64,000 nucleotides of DNA from Camarhynchus parvulus (GCF_901933205.1 NC_044574.1:21561733-21625732), one strand, 5' to 3'. Positions 13,620 through 27,700 are shown, numbered from the stretch's first letter. Notes: generated by a model from the letters alone, not told the origin. Made by a program: numbers and translations.

Positions 13620-13900
13620 TCCTCTGAGATTGCTTATTGGATCAGACAGTGGGTAGAAATAAATGTAGGTAGACCTTCAGTTGTGTGTTTAGCTATCCAC
13701 TGTGAGGAGGGACTGGGGGTGCCCTGTGCCACACACAAATGGCTCCAGCTGGCTCCACAGGAAACACCACAGGGCACAGCTGAGCCCCTCAGACAAGCTG
13801 GTGGCATCTCAGTGAAAATATGCTCAAGAATCACAGAAAATGCTAAAAGCAGATGGAACAGAAACTGAGAAGCAGCTGAAGTAACACTGAGGGTGTCAAG
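13620..13900 (+). mobile_element. Possible decayed LTR promoter (U3) region
   Basis: A GC-richer island in AT-rich surroundings, containing 'ggctccagctggctccacag', 'cacagctgagcccctcag' and 'aagctggtggcatctcagtg', followed by a degraded 'atatgctcaagaa'. I recall this order (ggctcca..., gctgagcc..., ggtggc...ctc, then atatttaagaa) from U3 and TATA regions of avian ERV LTRs. Open frames on both strands (83 and 103 codons) follow from local GC content. This could be an unrelated repeat; the match is from memory. Confidence 0.35.
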
Positions 13901-14666
13901 GCCATCAGACATTATCATTGAAACTTTTAATTGATTTTGCCCCACAGTAAAATGTAGCTAAATTTTAGTAGGGCTGTTTTGCTGACTGCATATTCACACT
14001 CTGAGCCTTCATGATAGTCAGGGTCAAGACTATATTATCTAATACTGTAAGGTCATTTACTCTTGAGAAATTGTACAAGCTCCAGCTGAAGAAAATGAGT
14101 AAAATGTCACATCGGTCATTCTCCTACACCATCAAAATTAGGTATCTGCATCAATGCCAAATGCATCATATATTTCAATTACCTTTATTGCTGTCCTGTC
14201 ACATGTCAAGGATACAAATATCTTTACTTCTGGATTGTGTATTCCTATTTCTTAACTTATCTGCCCATACCTGAGAACTGCAAGGTCAGACCTACAGTGA
14301 CAGGTAAAATTGTTTATGTGCAATATTAATTAAACGTTTCAGCTGAATGGCCATTAGTTCTGTATGACATCATAGCCCATTCACCATTATTCATTTGTGT
14401 TTTACACTTCTGGCAAGATAAAGCAACATTAAATCAAAAGCTAACAGCTCTGAGATGAAGTGAATCTATGCTACAGTTTCTTAGATCACTTAAAGTCATA
14501 CAGTGGTTTCTAATTCTGCCCAAGCTTTATGGGAGAGAGTGCTGTTACAGGATTTTTGTTTCTCTTCCTTTCAGAAGGGAAGGATGAAAGCAAAAGTCTT
14601 GAAAACAAGTGGACAGAATTTATACAGCTTCTAAGTTATATGTGTTATGACAGCCTTGAATGTCTT

Positions 14667-14741
<75 letters not shown>

Positions 14742-14777
14742 ATGTATATGCATATGATGTATATGTATATGTATATA
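14667..14777 (+). repeat. (TATATG)n hexanucleotide microsatellite
   Basis: About 12 near-perfect units to 14740, then interrupted units (gcatatgatg) to 14777. The period of six opens every frame. It creates artefactual open frames of alternating Tyr-Val on plus (14529-14783) and His-Ile on minus (14620-14880). Confidence 0.97.
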
Positions 14778-17700
14778 CAATAATCATTAAAAATTTATAA
14801 TTTACCATGAAGAAGCTATTGGATGTGAACTCTGAATGTCCTGACCAAAAACCTATTCTATAAGATGCATGGTTCTTCATTTACTTCTATTTCATTTTAC
14901 CTATGTTGAAGAGATCACGAAGGCCTCATTTCAGCAGAGGTAGAAACAAACATCTAGGTATCCCTCAAACTGGATATCCCTCAAACTCAACTGATGGGTT
15001 GTTTCCAAAACTCCTCATTGTAGAAAGTATTGAACAGTAATAGTTTTAGGAAGCACAACTAGATTTTAGTTGTGTGGTGGAACTATGTAAGTGGTTAAAC
15101 CTTATACTTTTCTAACTTTTCATTTGTTTAATTGTCTTATAAGCTGTTCTTTGTGAGTGCAACTTAATATGACAAGTAAATAGCTGAGCTCAAATATTAA
15201 AAAATCTTTAAAAACATGCTTTAATTATTAAAAAATCTACCTATTAGCAACAAAAATCTTTTGCAAGTCTTGTTGTCTTTCTGTCTAACACCAAGTTTAT
15301 AATCATCCCTGGCACCAATGGCTGAGACACATAATATGTCAAAAACCTTGATCTCTGCTGTGATCATTTGATATTTCACATCCTGCTCTTCAGAAATACA
15401 CTTTAATGTATGAAGCCCTTCCTTTAATTGAACATCTTTATTTCATCCAACAGCAGTTATTCTTTATCTTTCCATCTTCACAGAAATGGAAAGCTATTTA
15501 CATGTGCACGTTACCAAACAATACTGCTATTCACACAATAAAAGATTTAATTTTCTTTTTTTGCTTTTAGCAACTGAAATTTTTGTTCCTCTTTTGTTCT
15601 CATGCTCCATGGTACTCATTACCTTGCTCCATGACAATTTTAAAATAATTTAATGACTCAGAAATTGTATAGCTTTGAATTGTCTTTAACTGAGCATAAT
15701 CATAGAAAGCCAGCTATTACATTTGGAGAAGTTTCCATATTTTTATCTAGACAGATATATTTGGGATTATATTCATATAAAATTCATGTATAAGTATGGA
15801 AGGATATATTTGGATAAGGTTTTATCCATTTCATATAGGGAAGAACAGAAGTAAGAAATTATTCTTCAACATTGTAATTTTGTTCTCACTTCAATTAATG
15901 CTTGATTTAGTTTTATAAACTGAATAATAGTGTCTTCCTCATTTGTTCAGTGCCTTCCCATTACTTAAAACCCAAACTATATATTAAAATAGACAATCTC
16001 CTAGACAAGTCAACTTGTTTAGCCAGAAGACTGACAAATTCTGTACTAGCCTCAATTTTTCCCTTTATTTGTTTTATTGTACAGCACTTTAATATTGAGA
16101 TAAAAGTAGAATTCTAGTATTTCAGGACTACACCTCTTATGGGAGACAGCTTAAAACATCTATTTGGTAACATCATTTTTGTGAGTATGACCTGTATATG
16201 AGTTTCTATACAGAAATGCATATTACCAGTTCTGCATGTAAGTAGCAGAACTCCAGATTTTTTCCAAAAACTGAATACTTACACTAAACCTTTATATATA
16301 TATATATTATTTTTTTGCCACATATACTTAAATATTCTTTTTTCTTTTTGCAATATTGCTTTCAGAAGCAGCTAAGTCATTCATGTTTACACCATTTCTA
16401 ATTTTCAAGGCCAAAAATTCTCACTGTGAGAGTGGAATTCTCAGATGTTATGCCCTATTTGGTAACATGCAGAAAATCAGATGCAGTGAGGGAATGGACA
16501 GGATTGTTTCCAAATATTTGATACAAATCCAAAACCCCTCAGGCCTGAATTTGTTTGGCAGAACAAACAATAGGAAAATAACATTGCCAAGACCCTGCTG
16601 TCTATTCCTCTGTGTGCTTAATTATTTTTAGTCATTGATTGCCGTTGGAATTTTTTTAATTTTGATTTTTCTAGAGCAAATTCACCAAAACAACTGCTTA
16701 AGTTGTATGCTCGTGTTACAGAAATCTGTGGATTTCTAATATTTAAGTAGAATTAGGCAAAACCTATCAGTAATTTCCAATTTACCATTCACAAGTGTTA
16801 TTTTCTTAATTCATATTAAAGTAAGTAATGGAAAAGTAATGGAAAAGGAAAAAACAAAACCCCAAACCAAATATAAGGGTTTTTGTTTTGGTCCTGGAGT
16901 CTTCCAGTAGGGAAATAGAGGCTCAGGTACTCAAACATTGGTGGATTATTTTCAGCTAGATTGCAAACTTTGGCATCTCTTCAAGATCCATTGTGAGATG
17001 GACTAATAGAATTTTTTTATTACTAAGTGACAGAAACTGATACTTAGGGCAAACAATCCATACTAGACTATAAAGACACATACTTGTGTAGTTACAGTGT
17101 GTCTTCAATTTTATTTGTTTTCCTCTTATGACAGTCTTGTTGATATCTACAATGAGCAAAGCTGGAGGAAAAGCACAAAGGCTGAGTTGCAGTGACATCT
17201 GCTAGGTAGATAACAGTGATAACTCTGACCACCAATGGCCAATAAACTTTATGTGAAAACATGAAGCTATCTGAGGTCTTCAGAATGTTCACTGCTCTGG
17301 AAAATTTTGAAAGAAGCCAGAAGGCAAGTATTACTTGAACAGCTGGCAAATCTTGCATTACTGAGAACTTGTGGTCCTACTGCCAACTGTCCCAAATGAG
17401 AATAAGGAGTCAGTACAGACCTGTTTGTTTTCATACTAGACAGGGAGAAGATCAGATTGTGCTTCAGGTGCTGGTGCAGCCAGTAATGGGAGGAGTATGA
17501 TGAAGGAGGAATTATGTCCAACATTCAACAAATGGTGTCATCCCTCTTCACTCAACAAGCCACATGGAAGAAAACATTGATTTTAATAAATGTCAATTTT
17601 CCTGCCTGTATGTTCTTCTTTCCTTATGAAGAAACTTGTGGTAAGTCTTCAAGACCTGAACTGTCAAGAGTGCTGGCAACTGCAAAAACCCATGCAAATT

Positions 17701-19200
17701 ATAGTGGCCAAGGCTGGTTTAGAAGCTCTGGTAGGCCTGGGACCTTGTGCAGAGTCTGCTTTGGGGTCATGGTTACAATGAAGATGAAGAGTAGAAGCAG
17801 ATTAAAAAAAAATAAAAAATAGAGGTTTTGAATAATTCTTCTGATGGAGTGTATTTCTGCTTGAAATGTAGCATGAACCTATGCATACAAAAAGTTTCAA
17901 AACTATATTATAACATTTTTGAAATTATAACATTTAATTGTTCCAAACAATCTTCAAAAGAAAATTTGTCTCCTAGTGAGATGTATTAATCTCTTAATGT
18001 TTTAATTCTTTTTCCTTAGCAGGAAAAAGAAAAAAAAAGGCCACCAGTTTTTTTATGAAAAACATTATAGGATATTTCTTCTTAAATCCAAATACAATTC
18101 TTATACTTTCTAGAAATTGAAGATTTCCTGATGCTTACAAAATGATGCAGTAGCAATCAACAAAATTCAATATTTCCAGTCATATCTCCTAGTCTTGTCC
18201 TTTTGCTGTACACAACATCCTTATTTTACCAACAGAAATGTATGTGTATTGGCAAGGTAATCTGTAATAAACAGTTCTGCATATGCATTTAACATTGTGG
18301 CCTTTGAAAATCAAATTCCCTTGTTTAGTGATAGCAAATAGGAAATGTAAATTCTGTAATAAAGATATGATATTCTATTTAAAATAATTTATCTTGCAAT
18401 TAAGTTTAGTAGGTGACACTAGTGAATGTGTTTTTAAAACTTTAAATAGTAAAGCTCTAAATATTTAACTATTTAAAAATTATATGATGTTAACATAAAA
18501 AGATTTTATCTAATGTAAGTTTCTTTTAAGTTTGTGAATTCTTTTTAGTTTTTTTTAAAGTTTATGAATTCTTTTTCAGGTTTTATTTTCAGGCACTGCT
18601 TTTTTAAGAACTAGAAGTTCTAGCAGCTACTAGTGCATGTGCATATGTAGAAAAATGACAGCAGTTTGTGAAGCTATTTAATCTTCTGAGCAGAAATAAT
18701 TACAGATGGATACTGAAAACTATTATATAGAAGTTAAAGTTCTTTTAAGTCTTTGGATGGGAGTTGATGTGTACAAATAGGAAGCAGATAAAAAGTAGCT
18801 GAAAAAACCTGATTTATTTAAAGTATTATCTCTTCACATTGGTTTTTGACACTTTAGTTTCTAGACTGAATAAACTCATACATTCAAAGCATTTCATGAT
18901 GCATAGAAACAAACGTTTTGCTGAGACAGAATTTGAGTAATTCAAAACAGTACCCTTGTGGCTGTTAGAAATTTATTCATTTATACAATATTAGATGCAC
19001 AACTATACATGTTTTTGTAAATGATGACACAAAAAACACTGTAAATAAAGAATTCACATGAAAGTAATTTGTATTATGAATAAAGATACAGAACTTTTTC
19101 CTCTTTTATCTGTAAACAGCCCTTAAGGGGCTAGTTTCATTCTAATGTAGGATTGTCTCCCTGTAAACAGAGTACTTTTGGAAAAACACAGAGGAGTTTT
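14778..19200. other. AT-rich non-coding stretch
   Basis: No repeat family recognised. Contains a short (TA)n tract at 16292-16308 and a duplicated 'aagttt(g/a)tgaattcttttt' motif near 18525-18580. Open frames at 16356-16631, 17092-17358 (minus) and 17514-17822 have no recognisable domain. Confidence 0.5.
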
Positions 19201-19208
19201 ACAGAGTT

Positions 19209-19261
19209 TTCTCTAAAACTCCAGTTTTTTTGGTTTTTTTTTAGAGAAATAAAACTGGAGT
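19209..19261. repeat. Interleaved inverted repeats (A-B-A'-B' order)
   Basis: Arm A ttctctaaaa (19209-19218) is complementary to ttttagagaa (19239-19248). Arm B ctccagtttt (19219-19228) is complementary to aaaactggag (19251-19260). Because the arms interleave rather than nest, the two helices together have pseudoknot topology in single-stranded form. Confidence 0.85.
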
Positions 19262-21591
19262 AACAGAAGAAGCTGTAAGAGGGTGTCCTATATCCTCTGC
19301 AATCTTGGTGCCATCTGCAAGCCATCTACTCCTAACACTGGCTGTTGGTCCTCCTTTTCTATGATTTAAAATCTGCTACACGTCTCAGTGGCAGCATTTT
19401 TACCTTATTTCAGTTTTCTTTGGGCAGAAGTGGGGCAGGAAAAGTGAATGCTTGTAAGCTAGGGCAGCTGAACAAAGGTTGAACACTAATTTCAGTGGAT
19501 GTCGATCTATTGCAAAGTGAATAATTTGCATGACTGTATTCTAGTCCTTCAGAGTCTTTTAAAGTGACTCGTACTTTAAATAAAAATAGTTTATTGGAAA
19601 GGTTTTCCAGTTCATCAAAACACCAAAATAAACCCCAATAAGCAGTCCCTTAGAAAGGCATCAGTGTCCAAACACAGACATAAAAGTGATAATTTAAGAA
19701 GCAGTGTAAAATGTCGATTTCGACTGTAAATGTCTAGACAAATGCTAAGACCAATTCTAAGGCAGATGCTAAGATTCTTCATCTTTAGGGCAACAAATAT
19801 TTTTCAGACTACTTAATAAAGCACAAATCTTTAACTGAAGTAAATGCAGATGGTGAAAATAATGTTCTTAATCCTTATGTTGAGAGAGAGGAGTATGTCT
19901 CTTGCCACCAAACAGGGCTTTAAACAGATTAGAAAAAGCAATAAAACAGGACTCCAGACTATTTAGATCATCATGGGTTTATCCAATTTGTTAGTTCATT
20001 AAACTTACTTAAAATAAATTAAAATTTTAGATTCCATATGAAGTTGAGAGGCTTTACAAATAACAGAAGAAAGAAGACATAGCCAACTACAGTTTAAGAA
20101 AAACAGTCAAAAAAGGAGAAAAAAAATGATGGGTCATGGGGTTTTTTTAAGTATCTGACTATATCTTGCTTCTGTCATTTTAGACTCAAGACTTACCGAA
20201 TTCTTCAATCTTCTACCGTGATTCATTTCTTTATATATCCCTGGGAATTCCCTGCTTCATTGATACCTATTTATCTGGAGACTACAGACATTGCCCTTAT
20301 CAGTTACAGATCAAAACGCTAATAAATACTTTAAAAGCAATTTTTAAGTAGCTTTTAAGTTGTCATTGACTTTTTGAATACCAGTTCATTTCACAATGAT
20401 ATATGAAAAATGTTTAGATGGTGCATGTCCTTTATCTTTCTCTTCACCTAAAAAATTTCATCTATAAATACCAAAATTTCACTTAAAAATTTATAACCAT
20501 TTGTCTTCATTAAAACCAGAAATTGATTCTAAGGCATGGTTCAAGATAAGCTCCTATTAATTCAAACTGAAGGCTGAGTGGTCTTTAAAGCAAGATATAA
20601 ACCCCACAGTCCAGTGCTTTTCTAAATTTTACCTTAATAGGTAATATAAATACAGAGAAAATTTTAAAAAAATAATGTCTTACACTATTAGAAGAGATTC
20701 ATTACAGAATTTGCAAGGCATTAGAAAAGAAACTTTTTGATGCAGCTACTATGTTTTAAACATTTCTTTTTTAGCCACAGTTGTGCAAAGATATGTGTTT
20801 TATCTTTTTTTCCCATAGGTTTTTCAATGTTCTTTGTCATCATTTACAATTTGATGGACTTGCTTGAAAGACTTCCTTTATTTTTTTTCAGTACCTGCAG
20901 AAGTGTCATGAAAAATTAAATAGTAATGTAATGGCTACATTATTTTAGCTTTTTACATGTATTTCTTTGTAGTGCTTTTATATTGCATTTTTCTTTGCCA
21001 GAGGCAAACTAAAATAACTCTATCTTTCTTATCACTTATAATTTAGAGACAAATGTAATAGTTTCCTCTAAAGACTTCCTTAAATTATGAATCAGAAGGC
21101 TTTTTTATTGTAGTAGACTTTTAGATGAGTAAGTCAGATGGCAGATGTGTTTAAATTTAAGGTACAGAGTTTTAAGTCGTACTCTTTACACAAAAAGCTA
21201 CCTAAAAGGATACAGGATTTAGCTGGGAGAAAAGGGCTGAAAAATGCATTGTAATCAAACTGTGTTCCTCTTGGAGTCAATAATTATTCGACCACTACAC
21301 CAGCAAAGAGTACGAGCAATACTGACCGGTCTTATAATTCCCATGTGAGTTTTATTTTTAAAAGTTTTGCAAGTTACAGAAAGTAAAGAAATTAGTATAA
21401 TATGCATATCTGGATACAATAACTACAAAATCAGAACAGAGAGAAGATCAGCACCATCAAGTTACAAAATCAGTTATCTCTTTACTGTTTTTACGATAAA
21501 ATCTACTAAGTATGAGACAACCAGCATAACTGAATTTTAGTAAAGTTACTGAATTTCATGTGGGTACCATTCCACACATAAAGTTGGGAGG
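19262..21591. other. AT-rich non-coding stretch
   Basis: Nothing recognised. Only short A/T runs and chance-length open frames are present. Confidence 0.5.
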
Positions 21592-21706
21592 CTTTTGGTG
21601 GTGTTTTGGGGTTTTATTTGTTTGCTTGGTTTTTTTGGTTAATTTTGGGGTTTTGTTTGGTTGGTTTTGATTGATTGTTTTTTGTTTCCTGTTTGGTTTT
21701 TATTTT
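21592..21706 (+). repeat. G/T-rich low-complexity tract, (TTTGG)n-like
   Basis: The plus strand here is almost free of C and A over about 110 bp. Degenerate tttgg/ttttgggg units recur. It is the strand complement of the A/C-rich tracts at 27470-27545, 51087-51215 and 59906-59985. Confidence 0.85.
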
Positions 21707-24630
21707 AACAGAAAGAAAGCTTATGACTTTTAAAGGAATATACATGTTGTTTTGGTCCTTTCAGATCAGCAGAAGTACTTCTGCACACCATACACAGGAG
21801 TGAAGTGTCATTATCCACCATTTTAAGCAAGGATATTCTGCAGCTGGGTAGCTTGTCATTCCTAAGCAAATGAGCAGGGTGAAGTCACATGAATGTTCTT
21901 CACATCTGTTTAATATTTCACAAAATATTTTATATATAAATTATGATCAGGTGCCTACCAATTGTCAAATGGAAAATTGATATGTTACATTTTCGTTTTG
22001 TGAATTCATCAGAATGTGTTCAAAATTCCAACAAAACGTGTGATAAACCACATTTTCTATGAGATTATTGGCTAAAAACTTTATCCTTCTGTATTTGTTT
22101 CTATGTTATCTAAGCTAATTCACAGTGTGATTTAATTTTTTTAATCTGAGTTTTGCAATAAAATATTTTATCTTTCATGTAAAATACAAATTCACTGGCA
22201 GTATCAGAAAGATGTAGTAGAATCAACTTTGAAGGAAATGTAGAGATTTTTTGTAAACAAAATGTCCTTTCAGTAGTCTTTTGATTCTTATCTACATAAA
22301 TTGTGGAAAGAGAATATTTACTGAGAGCAGTGCACAAATACAGATTTTTACTGCTACTGAAAATGAAGCAAATTTTGGTTTTTCATTACATTTGTCAGGT
22401 GTGACAATCAAGTAAAGTTCTCACAAAATATGAAATCATTATAGTACCATGCCTGCCCTTACAAACAAAGAAAAAATCAAAACAAAAATAAAGAACCCCA
22501 ACAACAATAAAAAACCCACACTACAAAGCCATCAAAATATCCCAGGTACTCAGGTATGCATATGAAAAGCAAAATTAATTGAATGAATACATTTAATTAC
22601 ATATTTGTTCTCACCATCCTCTCAGCTGGTTGATGGAATTTTAGCCAGATGTTTCTACTCCAACCTTCAGTCTTGGTAGGAGAAAGAAGTCACTTGACCA
22701 GAGCTTCGCTATGTTATTAAGCATCCTAAATGAATACGCTAAGTTATTTGCCCCAGGATAATTCAGAACTTAAATTTTAGAACATTACTAATTATATAGA
22801 AGCATAAAAATGACAAAACAGTGATCTGTAAGTGTCAGGAAAATGTACAGAATTAATCTTTGCAAAATACTTGGAAAAAAGGGTTATTAAAGGCTCTATG
22901 GAAACAGAAGTACTAATTGAGCTTAATGGATTCTCACAGAACAGAGAGACAGCATGTACTGTAATTCAACAAATTACCTGTTGTTTTCAAGTCTGTGTTG
23001 TGCTGGAGTGAATAGATAAGGCTTTAGTGGAAACAGAGTTAAAATCATTCTCCCTCTTGATAGTTATTTAGGATTTTTTTTTAACAGAGGAATATCAGCA
23101 ATGACAAGGCTATGGTATTTCTGATCTTCACAGAAGTTACTGTCAGAGTACAGCAGACACGCCTACACAGCTAATTTGTTCTTATCACTGAATAACTGTG
23201 GTTACAGAAGAGACAGAATAAAATGATTTTATGCTTTAGGACAAACATATCCAATAAACATGATAAAAAATGTTACACTGGAAAACTTTTTTGAAGTATT
23301 TATGAGCTTTGCTAATACATACTTTCTCAAACTACATGCCTCATTTCTTGTCTGAGTACATAAGAAGGGCTTTCCAACCTTCTATGTGCTGCCACACATA
23401 GTCTTAATAGTAGTTTTAGTGGCTATTTCACATATTCTATTCAAATTCTTTTGCGCATATTGAAAGCAGGCTTTAAAAAGTAGGAGAGACAAAAATTTGT
23501 CAATCTTCAGTCTCACAGGACAGCACAAAAATATAAACAAATTTCCCACTTGTCACCCTCTAATTTCTAAGAGTTTAGATGTAAGATTTGTAGGTCTTAA
23601 AATGACAGGAAAAAGAAACATTTAGCTGCCTTCAATAACACAATTTAGCTTTAGAAAAGACATTTCTAAGAAAGACATGTTTTTGTTTCAAGGCAGGATA
23701 TTTATCATTGTTGGTCTGTGGACTGAAGAGATTTATTCCTTGTTGTTTTACATTCATTTCTATTTGGAATGTGGCCTGGTTCTTTTTTTTCTTTTTTTTT
23801 TTTTTTTTTTTCCTATATGCAATACAAATTCTTTGAGCAAAATTTAATTTGTTTTTGTCCTTGTAGGGAGCACACTTATAAAGGACATGTCACTCCTAGG
23901 TCATAAAATACTCCATGATGCATTACATAAACCAGGAAAATATCAAATTATTTAAGCCAGCTTTGAGTATCATGAAAATAGGTTTCTTTTCCAAATTTTA
24001 TTTTGAAATATTATGTGGAAGCTGCTGAGAAAGTAAAATTAACTACTTCCTCCATATTTGAAACATTCTAATTCACTTAATACTTTTTGAAGCATATAAA
24101 ATTAGATCTATTGCTGTGTCGTTTTCTTTACCTGAGTTTCAATGCTATAGTCAAGATCTAAATTAAAAGAAAACACAGTTGTACAGAGAATTGCTTGGTG
24201 TTCTCTGACCTTCCCATAATGGAGTAGATAATGAACATTCTATTAATTTTCTAAAGTAGCTCATAATTAGGATACTCTTTCAGACCACACCTGGGAACTT
24301 AACTAAGTCATAAAACTGTGGAATTTGAAGTTAAGGTGTAAATGAAAAAAGTCTTTCTAAAGCATTGAGGTGGGAGGTCACAGACCTCTCATTTATTTGA
24401 CAACAGGTAGTCAGTGACCAAGCAGAACATTTATTGGATAATATAGGTGTACCTCCCCTAATAATTTTCAAATTACACACCTTTTTTTCTTGTGTTATGC
24501 TGAATTTTCCACCTTCTGGGTACTCAGGTAAATGGGTTTTCTCTGTGCAAGTGTAGAAAAGGTATTCAGTTCACCATATCCTTTTCCAGGAGGACTGCAG
24601 TGCTGATGGTTTCTTTTTCCTCACTCTTAG
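21707..24630. other. AT-rich non-coding stretch
   Basis: Nothing recognised apart from a T-rich tract (23783-23811) and an A-rich low-complexity patch near 22465-22530. Confidence 0.5.
23783..23811 (+). repeat. T-rich homopolymer tract
   Basis: A run of 29 bases that is all T except one C. It could be a retroposed tail on the minus strand or simple slippage; no retrogene body is recognisable beside it. Confidence 0.9.
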
Positions 24631-24771
24631 GTCCACTTGCAGCATGTAATCACAGAGAAATTGCTTGTACTTTCTTCACTTGTTCCATGCAAATTTGCTG
24701 TATCATGTGTTTTACATATTTTGGGTGGGTTTCTTACTACAGCTAAAACTGCATTTCCCAAGATTGCATCA
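24631..24771 (+). other. Candidate coding exon (141 bp, phase 0-0), unknown gene
   Basis: A pyrimidine-rich acceptor (tttctttttcctcactcttag) ends at 24630. A donor of near-perfect consensus, tca/gtaagtga, begins at 24772. The 141 bp between them is fully open in phase 0 and gives 47 residues, with short motifs such as VHLQHVITEKLL and FPKIAS. Base composition is mixed, with several C/G-ending codons, unlike its flanks. No domain is recognised. The next candidate exon, at 31102, also starts in phase 0. Open frames of this length occur by chance here, so the strong paired splice signals are the main support. It could also be a non-coding RNA exon. Confidence 0.3.
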
Positions 24772-27700
24772 GTAAGTGACCACTGGTCAGCTCTTTACAA
24801 TTCCAGTATCATCTCATGCCTGTACTTTGAGTCTACAGTTGTCACATCATAGAGAATATTACACTACACTGCATTATACTCAAGGGTCAGAGATAGTTCA
24901 TTCCGAACATAAGAAGCAATTGTTAATAGTACCTAAGAGCTAAAAAAAAATCTTTACAGTAATATGTATTATGCAACCAAGATGCAACAGCTAAAAAAAG
25001 TCAAATAAATCAAATAATCATTGACTGAATAACAGTCAATAAGTCTGGGCCTTAGGTAATTTTTGTAACTGCTAAATAAGATTAAACAAAACTCCAGACA
25101 GGCCAAAGTTTTAAAAAGGTCTAATAAGCTTTGTGGCCTCTGTTGTTAGCTTAATGCAGTACTGCATTTACTGTGGTTGCTAGGCTACATATGACTGTGG
25201 ACATATGAGCTATTATATTTTTACTATTTTTAAAGTAATATTCCACATTCCACAAACTGACATCCAAAGACATTTTAAGAGCACAGAGGAAAGAGAGCTA
25301 CAAGGACAGATGGTCTTACCAGGTGTCAAGACAATTTTTCTCCAGGAACAAACAACCTGAAAGAAGAGGATCTCTTCTGAGAGGCAGTAAAGACTACTGA
25401 CCTGCTGTTTCACAAAATGTTTTCATCTGATGACTAACAAAACACAAAAAATATTTTTTTGCTTTCTCTCTGTATTTATCGCTCTCCTAAGACTTTATTT
25501 GGGAAAAAGCATAGATTTTTTTTCCTCTAGAAACAAAATTTTTAGAATCAGTTTGTGTTTTATTTAAAAAGTCTGATCAACAAAAAGAGGGAATAAAATC
25601 TGGGTTTCAGGAAGCCTTTTTGTGATACTCCTGGTTTTTTTCAGGCTTCATGTTTTGCATCTTGCATCTGTTTTCAAATTAAATGTGTTTCATTAAATGA
25701 ATCCATTCAAAGATAGACTTTTTTTTAATTATTATTCTTTTAAGAAATCCTGCCTTCACACAAATAGAGAATTTCATATCACTTTACAATGCTCCCACTA
25801 GGCAACAATAATACTTGAGAAAAAGCATAATTTGGACAGCAATTCTTTTCTACTGAAAACCATTCGCTTCAGAATGAATAGTCTCCTTTTCTACCTCATT
25901 CTCAGGACTCTTACTGGCCATACCAGGTGAGTAATTAAAGGTTCATTCAAAAAAGCAGAAAACAGCTAACTACACAATCAAGTAACATTTGATAATAGCA
26001 ACAAAAGCTTTTATTTGAGGCTTTTCTCTTTGATTTCAAGATTGTTCCATCTGTTTTCTGTTCAAGCCTGGAATTCTTAAAACTGATTTTGGTTTGACTT
26101 ACAAGAGGAATTTCCATTTTCACTTACACTTTAAAACCATAAACATCCAAAGTTTTCTTAATTATTCTGAGGACACATTTGGTAACAAAACACCCTTAAA
26201 CCTTTCACTGCTCCACAACTGGAATTTACCATTGACTTTAATGATTAAAAAAACTATCTTCCAGGGAAAAGTTCAGCAAAATATCAATTGAAAAAGAGAA
26301 AGGCAGGCTAAAAAAAAGAATGACACTTAACAGTTCTGAGAAATTTTGGAAACTGGTCATAAAACAGAAATATCCTTTGTCCATTACATAAGACTATAAA
26401 TTATAAATTTATCAACAAAAATTTTTACACTAACATTATGTAAGAAATCATAGTAGGAAAACTCCATGTACATTTTGTAGGAAAACCCCATTTCCTATCA
26501 TTATTGTGATTGTCAGTCTAACAAATCTGACTCATTTATGATATTAAAAGTAAAATTTTCTAGTATTGACTCCTGAGTTTAAACAACTTAATGGAATAGG
26601 AAAAATTAACCATAGGGATAGGATTTTTTTTTTGTAAGAGATGCAGTTTAATGCTGTTTTCTGTGTGCTTAAATTGGCTGATTTTCCACAAGTTTTTATA
26701 GTAGGCAAAGCTAACATAGATCTGTTCCTGTTTGTACATACATGCTCTTATTGTGTGATTACTCTGGTAGTTCTTCCCTATTCATTTAGAGGTCTGTCAA
26801 AAGCAAACCTATAATTCAAAACATGATCAACTCTCTGAGGATCACCTGTATATGATAAAAGATGCTACAAATCCTCTGAATTAAAAATGCCATTAATTTC
26901 TCTCAGTTTTAAATCCAGATTGCCTAAATAATACAATTTAAACCGTGCACACTTCAGGGAGAAAGGATACAAGGAACTTTTCTTCTACTACAAATCTGTA
27001 TTTCAATTAAAGTATTCTGATAAATCATGAGATGATACTTTAATGCTGACAGTACCTCTAAACTTGATTTACAAAAATTTCCCTAGTCTGTTTCACAATT
27101 TATAGTTGCTATTCCTTTATTTAAAAAATAAATATATTTACCTTGAGGCCTACAAAGATTTAGACTTTGTATAACTTCTATATGTACACAAAGGAACACA
27201 GGTGTAGAGTTTGTCCTTTACATAATCCCCATCTGGAGAGAAGGAAGAAATTTTTCCATTTCCTAATGAAGGAAAATCACATTAACTAGCTAGCCAAAAG
27301 ACCTAGAGTATTATTGCTAATGAACACACATTACAGAAGAGGGAATGAGTGTGAAGCTCAGAAATAGATTGATAATTACAGTGTGCTTCAACATATCTAA
27401 CATATAATACCCCACACCACAAGAGAAGAAAAAGCAAGAAATTTGTCCAAAGGACTGTTTTCCACAGAAAAAATAACACCCCAAAACTCAGAAAATCCCC
27501 ACCAAAACAAACATACAAAACCACCAAAACAAGCAAACAAAGAAAAATATGAAAAAACTCCCACAGATTAAAAAAAATGTCAATCAGACAATGCTATTTG
27601 TGGGGTAAAAAAAATGTATGTTGTAGAAATACTTGAAAATAATTTAAAAATGAAGTGCTAAATTTTGACATTTTCATAGCCATTTCATTTTCTTAAAAAT

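Noticed and set aside
14529..14880. Overlapping 84- and 86-codon open frames on both strands with Tyr-Val and His-Ile repeats
   Set aside because: Both are produced by the period-6 (TATATG)n microsatellite, which cannot contain stops in these frames.
16366..16461. 96-bp exon-like segment (phase 1-1) with a strong acceptor (tttctttttgcaatattgctttcag) and tttg/gtaaca donor
   Set aside because: No neighbour in phase was found and the open length is well within chance; kept only as a note.
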